Below, piece after piece: positions 1 to 5,426 of a DNA stretch of 9,344 bases (positions are counted from its first letter, which is position 1; every line of letters begins with the position of its first letter). The stretch spans positions 1 to 9,344 of the forward strand of contig JABSPP010000043.1 of the NCBI GenBank assembly GCA_013214275.1, given 5' to 3'. The translations under genes and the position numbers were made by a program. This stretch comes from Flavobacteriaceae bacterium. Lineage in GTDB: Bacteria; Bacteroidota; Bacteroidia; Flavobacteriales; Flavobacteriaceae. The notes under the pieces were generated by a model. It was not told the DNA's origin and searched no databases. It was given only the letters and a program-made list of their open reading frames with translations.

Positions 1-255
1 GGTAGTAAATTGGGTGCCTGGGCGTCTAGCCAGAGTTTAGTGGTAACTTCTAGAGATGAGTTGGATGAAACTTTAAAAACCTATCAGCAGAAGTTTGAGG
101 GAAAGGAAATTCCACGTCCGCCACACTGGGGTGGATTTATTGTACACCCTTTCTCTGTAGAGTTTTGGCAGGGAAGACCTAATCGAATGCACGATCGAAT
201 ACGGTATGCTCTTTTGGATGATTTTTCATGGAAGTTAGAAAGATTGGCTCCCTAG
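1..255 (+). CDS. pdxH: Pyridoxine/pyridoxamine 5'-phosphate oxidase, C-terminal part (5' end outside window)
   Basis: This is the last 84 codons of a PdxH-type flavoenzyme, open from the first base of the window. PdxH oxidises pyridoxamine- or pyridoxine-5'-phosphate to pyridoxal-5'-phosphate using FMN and oxygen in the cytoplasm. The visible part begins GSKLGAWASSQS, matching the family's FMN-site segment (S-x-I-G-x-W-A-S-x-Q-S). It continues with PRPPHWGG and the C-terminal signature EFWQGRPNRMHDR, whose R-x-H pair corresponds to substrate-phosphate and active-site residues in characterised PdxH. It ends with the typical W-K-x-x-R-L-A-P terminus, so the 3' end is intact. Two TAG codons in a row close the frame. 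The TTG at position 10 is internal to the enzyme and is not a start. The next gene lies 125 bp downstream on the same strand. Confidence 0.96.
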   Translation, partial: GSKLGAWASSQSLVVTSRDELDETLKTYQQKFEGKEIPRPPHWGGFIVHPFSVEFWQGRPNRMHDRIRYALLDDFSWKLERLAP

Positions 256-263
256 TAGATTTG
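256..263 (+). promoter_or_regulatory. Candidate Bacteroidota -7 element (TAGATTTG) for the gene at 381
   Basis: TAGATTTG lies immediately after the pdxH stop and fits the Bacteroidota -7 consensus TAnnTTTG exactly. No good -33 TTTG is seen about 19-21 bp upstream; the nearest match is TTAG at 235-238. If used, it would give a 5' leader of roughly 110 nt for the exported protein gene. An 8-base motif with two free positions in AT-rich DNA often occurs by chance, so this is only a candidate. Confidence 0.25.
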
Positions 264-380
264 GGTTGATATGTCACACAACTATGATGAATCCCTCGGA
301 AATGGACTGATGCAGTAAGTGTCTATTCATCAATTAAAGGAAATGTTTAAATCTCGTGAGGTTGGTATTTGTTTAAACCT

Positions 381-989
381 ATGAATAAAAAGATTGTTTG
401 TGCTATTTTCTGTTTACTTGCGGCCGTATCAGTCACTTCTCAGAGTGACTCTATTCAGCAACCGAATCCCATAGTATTTGGGGAGTTTGGTTTTGGCATT
501 GCCAGATTCAATAACAACAGGGCTCTCAATGCGAACGCATCAATAAATTACCAGTATCACAACAATTTTTTTTCTTTTAGATATAGCGAAACCGCTATTT
601 TGCGTGTAGGTTTTTTATTGATCATTCCCTTTGTAACTACAGAAAGTCTTAATACCGAATATGCAGTACTCTATGGTAAACGATGGATAGAAAACGGACA
701 TTCTACAAGTTTATCTCTAGGTTTTTCTTATAATCAGTTTAAAGATGACTATGACACAAATACCAACTCTTATGACATTAAGACTAATCATGTAGGATTG
801 CCTTTTGAGGTCAATCTCCGTTGGTTTAAACAAACCAAAAAAAAGGTCAGGATTTATGGGCTGATTCCTGTTGGAAGACCCACTGGACTAGGTGGTTCTT
901 TTGGTTTTAAGTTTAGCGGGAATCTTTCGAAGAAGAGTTATGCGGCACTGGGCATTATTTATAGCTTTGGATTTCATAAATATTATTAA
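381..989 (+). CDS. Small exported protein, probably an outer-membrane beta-barrel; function unknown
   Basis: I do not recognise a specific family. The ATG at 381 gives a 202-residue protein whose first 20 or so residues look like a Sec signal peptide: MNKK, a hydrophobic stretch to about residue 18, then V-T-S-Q as a likely cleavage region. A TTG four codons upstream (369) is in frame but would only add residues before the basic N-terminus. The mature part alternates polar and aromatic/hydrophobic residues with many Gly, Asn, Tyr and Phe (for example GEFGFGIARF near 34-43, SLSLGFSY near 110-117, GGSFGFKF near 171-178). It ends in strand-like IIYSFGFHKYY with a terminal aromatic residue, as in small outer-membrane barrels. 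No lipobox is visible. It lies between pdxH (125 bp) and sixA (51 bp), and nothing shows a functional link to either. An outer-membrane location is inferred from composition only. Confidence 0.75.
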   Translation: MNKKIVCAIFCLLAAVSVTSQSDSIQQPNPIVFGEFGFGIARFNNNRALNANASINYQYHNNFFSFRYSETAILRVGFLLIIPFVTTESLNTEYAVLYGKRWIENGHSTSLSLGFSYNQFKDDYDTNTNSYDIKTNHVGLPFEVNLRWFKQTKKKVRIYGLIPVGRPTGLGGSFGFKFSGNLSKKSYAALGIIYSFGFHKYY

Positions 990-1040
990 AATTATCGTTA
1001 ATTTGGCTAGGTTAAATTTAAAAATGATAGCCGTTTTTCA

Positions 1041-1529
1041 ATGAAAACAATCTACATTGTAAGACATGCAAAGTCCTCGTGGGCATATCGGGAAGTTGCA
1101 GACATAGACAGACCCTTAAAAGAACGCGGTATTAACGATGCTTATTTAATGTCGAAATACCTATCGAAAAAAATTGATAAACCTGATGTTTTTATATCCA
1201 GCGTCGCAAACAGGGCGCTGCACACAGGTATTATTTTCTGTCGGAATTTTAACTATCCTCTTTCTAATCTACAAATCAAAAAAGAGTTGTATAGTTTTAG
1301 TGACGGGTACTTGGTAAAAACTGTAAAAGCTTTAGACGATAGTTTTAACTCGGCTATAATTTTTAGTCACGATCACGGGATCAATACCTTTGTCAATAAA
1401 TTCGGAAGTCAGCCTATCGCTCACGTTACAACTTGTGGTATGATTGGAATTCGATTTGATGAAAAGTATTGGAAAAATATAAAAAAGGGACATACTATCT
1501 TAGTAGAATTTCCTAAAAATCACAGATAA
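1041..1529 (+). CDS. sixA: SixA-type histidine phosphatase family protein
   Basis: A complete 162-residue protein, the usual length for SixA, in the histidine phosphatase superfamily. The N-terminus has the catalytic RHA motif (VRHAKSSWA; R8, H9). Further family positions follow: the S-S-x-x-x-R-A segment around residues 53-59 (R58 would bind phosphate), and a second active-site histidine at H110 in FSHDHG. E. coli SixA dephosphorylates a phosphohistidine on a phosphotransfer protein; the substrate here is unknown. The second motif is SHDHG, whereas G-H-N is more usual in the family; the histidine itself is kept. The Ppx/GppA gene starts 5 bp after the stop, so co-transcription and a shared phosphate-related role are likely. 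No clear Shine-Dalgarno sequence precedes the ATG. Confidence 0.88.
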   Translation: MKTIYIVRHAKSSWAYREVADIDRPLKERGINDAYLMSKYLSKKIDKPDVFISSVANRALHTGIIFCRNFNYPLSNLQIKKELYSFSDGYLVKTVKALDDSFNSAIIFSHDHGINTFVNKFGSQPIAHVTTCGMIGIRFDEKYWKNIKKGHTILVEFPKNHR

Positions 1530-1534
1530 TTCAT

Positions 1535-2443
1535 TTGGCTTCTTTAAAAAAATACGGCGCAATAGACATTGGCTCTAATGCCATTCGTTTACTGATCTCT
1601 AATGTTATTGAAAAAAAGGATCACAAACCTCAATTCAAAAAATCTTCATTGGTACGTGTCCCTATTCGTCTGGGGGTAGATTCTTTTGTACATGGAGCCA
1701 TTAGTGATACGAATATTCAACGAATGATTGACGCTATGGAAGCTTTTAAACTCTTAATGGGTATCCACGGAGTGGAAAAGTACAAGGCCTGTGCAACATC
1801 AGCAATAAGGGAAGCTTCCAATGGTGAGAAAGTAGCAGAATTTATTTTTAAAAAAACTGGGATGAAAATAGATATCATTGGAGGCAAAGAAGAGGCTGCT
1901 CTTATCTCATCTACTGATTTAAATGAACTAATTTCTAAGGATAAAACCTATTTATACGTTGATGTTGGTGGAGGAAGTACAGAACTTAGCTTATTTTCCA
2001 GAGGAAACATCATTCACTCAAAATCCTTTAAAATTGGAACGGTTAGACTCTTAAACAATTCTAAGCAAGAGAACAAAGAAAAGTTTAAACACGTAGAGCA
2101 TTGGATCAAAAAGCACACATCTAAATACAATAAAATTACACTCATTGGCTCGGGTGGCAATATTAATAAACTATTCAAAATATCGGGCAGAACAGAAGGA
2201 GCTCCCATCTCCTACATTTATCTGAATGCCCAATATCAGTTTCTTAAAAAAATGAGTTACAGGCAACGAATTACTGAGCTTGGGCTCAACCCAGACAGGG
2301 CTGATGTGATTATCCCCGCAACCAAAATTTACTTATATGCAATGAAGTGGAGTGGCGCTAGAAAGATTTTTGTTCCTAAAATTGGACTTGCTGACGGACT
2401 TATAAAAAATTTGTATTACAGTAATTTAAAATCTGTTGATTAA
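1535..2443 (+). CDS. Ppx/GppA family phosphatase (exopolyphosphatase or pppGpp phosphatase), two-domain form, TTG start
   Basis: The 302-residue protein covers the two actin-like ATPase-fold domains of Ppx/GppA and lacks the C-terminal HD-like part of longer members. Visible landmarks are phosphate loop 1 (AIDIGSNAIRLL, residues 9-20), ATSAIREASNG (87-97), the acidic G-G-K-E-E-A segment carrying the catalytic glutamate (E119 or E120), phosphate loop 2 (DVGGGSTE, 143-150) and GSGGN (205-209). These proteins remove terminal phosphates from polyphosphate or the gamma-phosphate of pppGpp; sequence alone does not decide which. The start must be non-ATG: the first in-frame methionine is past loop 1, near residue 64, so TTG at 1535 is chosen. 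It lies 5 bp after the sixA stop, which suggests translational coupling. The last 44 bp overlap the 3' end of lpxK on the other strand. No ppk gene is visible beside it. Confidence 0.9.
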   Translation: MASLKKYGAIDIGSNAIRLLISNVIEKKDHKPQFKKSSLVRVPIRLGVDSFVHGAISDTNIQRMIDAMEAFKLLMGIHGVEKYKACATSAIREASNGEKVAEFIFKKTGMKIDIIGGKEEAALISSTDLNELISKDKTYLYVDVGGGSTELSLFSRGNIIHSKSFKIGTVRLLNNSKQENKEKFKHVEHWIKKHTSKYNKITLIGSGGNINKLFKISGRTEGAPISYIYLNAQYQFLKKMSYRQRITELGLNPDRADVIIPATKIYLYAMKWSGARKIFVPKIGLADGLIKNLYYSNLKSVD

Positions 2444-3425
2444 ACTCAGATTCTTTACTTAAAAATACCGACTCTATTTCGATATAATTCAGCTTGGCGA
2501 TTTTTGTTGACAATCGCATGTAATCTTTTTCTGTTGTAAGCAATAGTTTTTTTGAGCTTGAAAGTTGATTGAATTGCTGATTGATATGACTGATCTCTTG
2601 CCTAGTGAATTCATGGTGGTCAGGGAAATTTAAATGAACGACTTTTATAGCATGCTCATTTAAGAAATTGAGTAATGGCTTAGGATTTGCAATCCCTGTT
2701 ATTAAGCAAATCTCATATCTTTTTAACTCACTCAACGAAATTTCTTGGGAACCTCTTATCTGTTCTCTGTAGAAAATACTGGTAAAGAAGATAGATTGAC
2801 TTGAGCTTTTGCAAAGTGTATTTTTGATTTTTTTCTTTTCGGTACTAGATAGCTGTTGCGGACACTTTGTAACAATAATTATATCAGCTCTCCTAGCCCC
2901 TCTCCTACCTTCCCTTAGGTTTCCTGTGGGCAATAGAAAGTCAGTAGAAAATAAATCATCATATTTGGTTAAAAGGATATAAAGCCCAGCTTTGACTTTT
3001 CTATGCTGAAAGGCATCATCCAGTAAAATCACCTCTGGATTTATTCTTCTTTGCAGCTCTTGAATTCCGTGTGCTCTATCAGCATCTACTGCAACAGAAA
3101 TATTGGAGAACTTTTTATGGTATTGAAGAGGTTCATCGCCCACATCCACAGAAGTATGCCTGTCATTAACCAGTATAAAACCACTGGTTTTTCTTTTATA
3201 ACCTCTGCTTAAGGTTGCTACACTCTTGCTCTTAAGCAAGCGTATTAGGTATTCAATTTGTGGGGTTTTCCCAGTTCCTCCAACACTTAAATTCCCTACT
3301 GCTATTACGGGAATATCAAATTTTTGAGACGATAACAGTCCCCAATCATACATTGTGTTGCGAATGCGAGTCACTCCGTTATACAGCACTGCAAACGGAA
3401 ATAATAGATATCGAATTGCTTTCAT
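2400..3425 (-). CDS. lpxK: Tetraacyldisaccharide 4'-kinase (lipid A biosynthesis)
   Basis: LpxK phosphorylates the 4' position of the tetraacyl-disaccharide 1-phosphate to make lipid IVA, at the cytoplasmic face of the inner membrane. The 341-residue protein is close to the E. coli length (about 328). It has a hydrophobic N-terminal membrane-associated helix (residues 1-18), a Walker A loop in VGNLSVGGTGKTP (43-55), LSRGYKRKT (72-80), GDEP (96-99), the DDAFQHR motif (136-142) with family acidic residues and His, and LLPTGNLREG (164-173). All key motifs are present, so it should be active. The ATG at 3425 begins MKAIRYLLFP, the usual N-terminus. It is divergent from the nif3-like gene, with 52 bp between starts, and convergent with ppx, sharing 44 bp. 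No transcription terminator is visible at its 3' end. Its presence shows a lipid A-producing Gram-negative host. Confidence 0.96.
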   Translation of the reverse strand: MKAIRYLLFPFAVLYNGVTRIRNTMYDWGLLSSQKFDIPVIAVGNLSVGGTGKTPQIEYLIRLLKSKSVATLSRGYKRKTSGFILVNDRHTSVDVGDEPLQYHKKFSNISVAVDADRAHGIQELQRRINPEVILLDDAFQHRKVKAGLYILLTKYDDLFSTDFLLPTGNLREGRRGARRADIIIVTKCPQQLSSTEKKKIKNTLCKSSSQSIFFTSIFYREQIRGSQEISLSELKRYEICLITGIANPKPLLNFLNEHAIKVVHLNFPDHHEFTRQEISHINQQFNQLSSSKKLLLTTEKDYMRLSTKIAKLNYIEIESVFLSKESEFNQQILNYCNTNFL

Positions 3426-3477
3426 CCATTACGAAAGTACATTAAAAATAGTAACTTTGATTTTAAATCATCAATTT
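3426..3477. promoter_or_regulatory. Divergent lpxK / nif3-like promoter region
   Basis: This 52-bp gap must start transcription in both directions unless upstream promoters read through. On the + strand TAACTTTG (3452-3459) matches the Bacteroidota -7 consensus TAnnTTTG exactly and would place the transcript start about 10-15 bp before the nif3 ATG; the -33 match is weak (TTAC, 3429-3432). On the minus strand the best candidates for lpxK are TATTTTTA (3450-3443) and TACTTTCG (3439-3432), each with one mismatch. A short inverted repeat, TGATTT-T-AAATCA (3458-3470), overlaps the end of the + strand box and could be an operator or chance. The + strand element is the best supported part. Confidence 0.45.
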
Positions 3478-4593
3478 ATGACTATTAGAGATGTTGCCAA
3501 CTATCTGGAGGAGATTGCTCCGCTGAACTATGCTGAGGATTTTGATAATGTGGGGTTGCTGGTAGGAGATTACACAACTGAGTTGACAGGGATTTTGGTC
3601 ACTCTAGACACCTTGGAAGAAACTGTTGATGAGGCAATTAACAAGCAATGCAATCTAATCGTAAGCTTTCATCCAATCATTTTTAGCGGGCTTAAAAAAT
3701 TAAATGGAAATAATTATGTGGAGCGTGTGGTTATAAAAGCGATCAAGCATCACATTGCAATTTATGCCACGCATACTGCTTTGGATAATAGTCATGTAGG
3801 TGTTAGTGCAAAGATGTGTGAAGTTTTAGGCATTCAAAATACTCAGATTTTACTCCCCAAGAAAGACATTATAAAAAAGCTAATCACATACGTTCCGAAA
3901 TCTAATGCAGCATCTTTGCGAGCCAAGTTATTTAAAGCAGGTGCTGGGAATATAGGAAACTATTCAGAAGCGAGCTTTAACGTTGATGGTATAGGTACCT
4001 TCAAGGGGAATGAAGCCTCCAATCCGACTGTTGGGCTAAAAAACAAATTACAGCAAGAAGATGAGACCTGTATTGAGGTGATTTTTGAGACACAATATCA
4101 ATCATCGGTGGTAGGGGCGCTCTTGGAGTACCACCCTTACGAAGAAGTGGCTTACCAAATCATTTCTACTGAAAATGTGCATCAAAATGTGGGCATGGGA
4201 ATGATTGGGGAATTGACAGAAGAAATAGAGGAAAATAACTTTCTTAAAAACGTAAAAAAAATCTTCAAGACAGGGTGTATTAAACACTCAGCATTACGGG
4301 GAAGACCCATAAAAAAAGTGGCTGTTCTGGGTGGGTCTGGAAGTTTTGCCATCTCTGATGCCATTAGACTACAAGCTGATATGTATATTAGTGCAGACTT
4401 TAAGTACCACGACTTTTTTAAAGCTGAAGGAAAGATTGTATTGGTTGATGTAGGACACTACGAAAGTGAGCAATTTACAAAAACCCTTTTGGTAGAGTAT
4501 CTTATAAAAAAAATTACTAATTTTGCACCGCTCTCGTTGAAAAGCGGGATTATTTTATCGGAAAAAAATACAAACCCAATTTATTACCTGTAA
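3478..4593 (+). CDS. Nif3-like dinuclear metal center hexameric protein (YbgI/YqfO family), with inserted domain
   Basis: The 371-residue protein starts at ATG 3478 (MTIRDVANYLEEIAP, the normal family N-terminus). The frame is open further upstream, but that extension would run into the lpxK 5' end and has no family resemblance. The two halves of the Nif3 fold flank a middle CutA/PII-like insertion (about residues 132-240, from LITYVP to VGMGMIG), as in Gram-positive and Bacteroidota members. Likely metal ligands are H65 (SFHPIIFSG), H99 and D103 (THTALDN), and H327 and E331 (GHYESE). The position before H65, usually a second His in this family, is Phe64. VLGGSGS (284-290) is the glycine turn of the second half. 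The protein forms ring-shaped hexamers in studied species; its reaction is unsettled, and the label GTP cyclohydrolase 1 type 2 is often used but doubtful. The zinc-ribbon-family gene follows after 1 bp. Confidence 0.93.
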   Translation: MTIRDVANYLEEIAPLNYAEDFDNVGLLVGDYTTELTGILVTLDTLEETVDEAINKQCNLIVSFHPIIFSGLKKLNGNNYVERVVIKAIKHHIAIYATHTALDNSHVGVSAKMCEVLGIQNTQILLPKKDIIKKLITYVPKSNAASLRAKLFKAGAGNIGNYSEASFNVDGIGTFKGNEASNPTVGLKNKLQQEDETCIEVIFETQYQSSVVGALLEYHPYEEVAYQIISTENVHQNVGMGMIGELTEEIEENNFLKNVKKIFKTGCIKHSALRGRPIKKVAVLGGSGSFAISDAIRLQADMYISADFKYHDFFKAEGKIVLVDVGHYESEQFTKTLLVEYLIKKITNFAPLSLKSGIILSEKNTNPIYYL

Positions 4594-4594
4594 C

Positions 4595-5368
4595 ATGGCA
4601 AAGAAGAAAGAAATTACTGTTGAAGAAAAATTAAGGGCACTTTATGACTTGCAGTTGATTGATTCTAGAATTGACGAAATTAGAAGCGTTCGTGGAGAAC
4701 TTCCTTTAGAAGTAGAAGATTTAGAAGATGATATTGCAGGACTTAATACAAGACTTTCTAACTTGTCTGAAGATGTTGCCAATTTGGAGACAGATATCAG
4801 CAACAAAAAGCTAGCTATTGAAGAATCTAAGTCTTTGATGAAAAAATATGAAGAGCAGCAAAAGAAGGTAAGGAACAACAGAGAGTTTGATTCTTTATCA
4901 AAGGAAATTGAATATCAAGAATTGGAAATCCAACTTTCTGAAAAACGCATTAGAGAGTTCAATGTTAAAATCGAGCAAAAAAAAGAAGTCATTGATACAA
5001 CTCAAGAAAAGTTAGACAAGCAACAGCAACATTTAGAACACAAGAAATCTGAACTAGACGCAATTTTAAAGGAAACAGAAAAAGAAGAAAAAGCGTTAAT
5101 TTCTAAGTCTGAGGAATTTTCAAAAACCATAGACAAGCATTTACTAAATGCCTACAAAAGAATTCGTAGCAAAGTAAAAAATGGTTTGGCGGTAGTATCT
5201 ATAGAAAGAGGAGCTTCTGGTGGTTCTTTTTTTACTATACCTCCACAAGTACAACTAGAAATTGCTACTCGAAAAAAAATAACAATCGATGAACATAGTG
5301 GAAGAATCCTTGTTGATGCCGCATTAGCTGCCGAAGAAAAAGAAAAAATAGCCCATATGTTTGCATAG
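4595..5368 (+). CDS. COG1579-type coiled-coil protein with C4 zinc-ribbon fold lacking the cysteines
   Basis: A 257-residue protein with a long antiparallel coiled coil (about residues 10-180, rich in Glu, Lys, Leu and Ile) followed by a small C-terminal domain. The segment NAYKRIRSKVKNGLAVV (185-201) and the tail GRILVDAALA (236-245) are typical of Bacteroidota proteins annotated as C4-type zinc ribbon domain proteins. In zinc-binding relatives the ligands lie in an A-C-G-G-C segment and a C-x-x-C-G-R segment. Here the matching positions are S208, S211, D232 and S235, and the whole protein has no cysteine at all. The domain therefore cannot hold zinc in the usual way, although the surrounding fold residues are conserved. 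The family's molecular role is not established; nucleic-acid or protein binding has been suggested. It is one base from the nif3 stop, so the pair is clearly an operon. The operon ends at the hairpin at 5390-5426. Confidence 0.88.
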   Translation: MAKKKEITVEEKLRALYDLQLIDSRIDEIRSVRGELPLEVEDLEDDIAGLNTRLSNLSEDVANLETDISNKKLAIEESKSLMKKYEEQQKKVRNNREFDSLSKEIEYQELEIQLSEKRIREFNVKIEQKKEVIDTTQEKLDKQQQHLEHKKSELDAILKETEKEEKALISKSEEFSKTIDKHLLNAYKRIRSKVKNGLAVVSIERGASGGSFFTIPPQVQLEIATRKKITIDEHSGRILVDAALAAEEKEKIAHMFA

Positions 5369-5389
5369 ATTTCAAGCTTTAAATCATTT

Positions 5390-5426
5390 TACTAAAAAAG
5401 CCACGCTTAGCGTGGCTTTTTTAGTA
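5390..5426. terminator. Bidirectional rho-independent terminator between the zinc-ribbon-family gene and the DUF349 gene
   Basis: A perfect 17-bp inverted repeat (arms 5390-5406 and 5410-5426) with a 3-nt loop. The GC-rich core GCCACGC/GCGTGGC is flanked by A6 on one side and T6 on the other, so either strand's transcript gives a stable hairpin followed by a U-run. It lies 21 bp after the zinc-ribbon-family stop. On the opposite strand the repeat contains the last tyrosine codon and the stop of the DUF349 gene. It is well placed to end both converging transcripts. Confidence 0.93.

Noticed and set aside
369..380. TTG start four codons before the exported protein
   Set aside because: ATG 381 directly precedes a standard Lys-Lys plus hydrophobic signal peptide; the added residues bring nothing.
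3260..3445. Short + strand open frame inside lpxK
   Set aside because: It is an antisense shadow of the lpxK 5' half, with no motif and an unlikely composition.
3355..3477. 41-codon upstream extension of the nif3 frame
   Set aside because: It runs antisense through the start of lpxK and crosses the divergent promoter region. ATG 3478 gives the usual Nif3 N-terminus.
4642..4878. Minus-strand open frame of 78 codons, Ser/Leu rich
   Set aside because: It is complementary to the coiled-coil coding sequence; Glu/Lys-rich codons read as Ser/Leu/Phe on the other strand.
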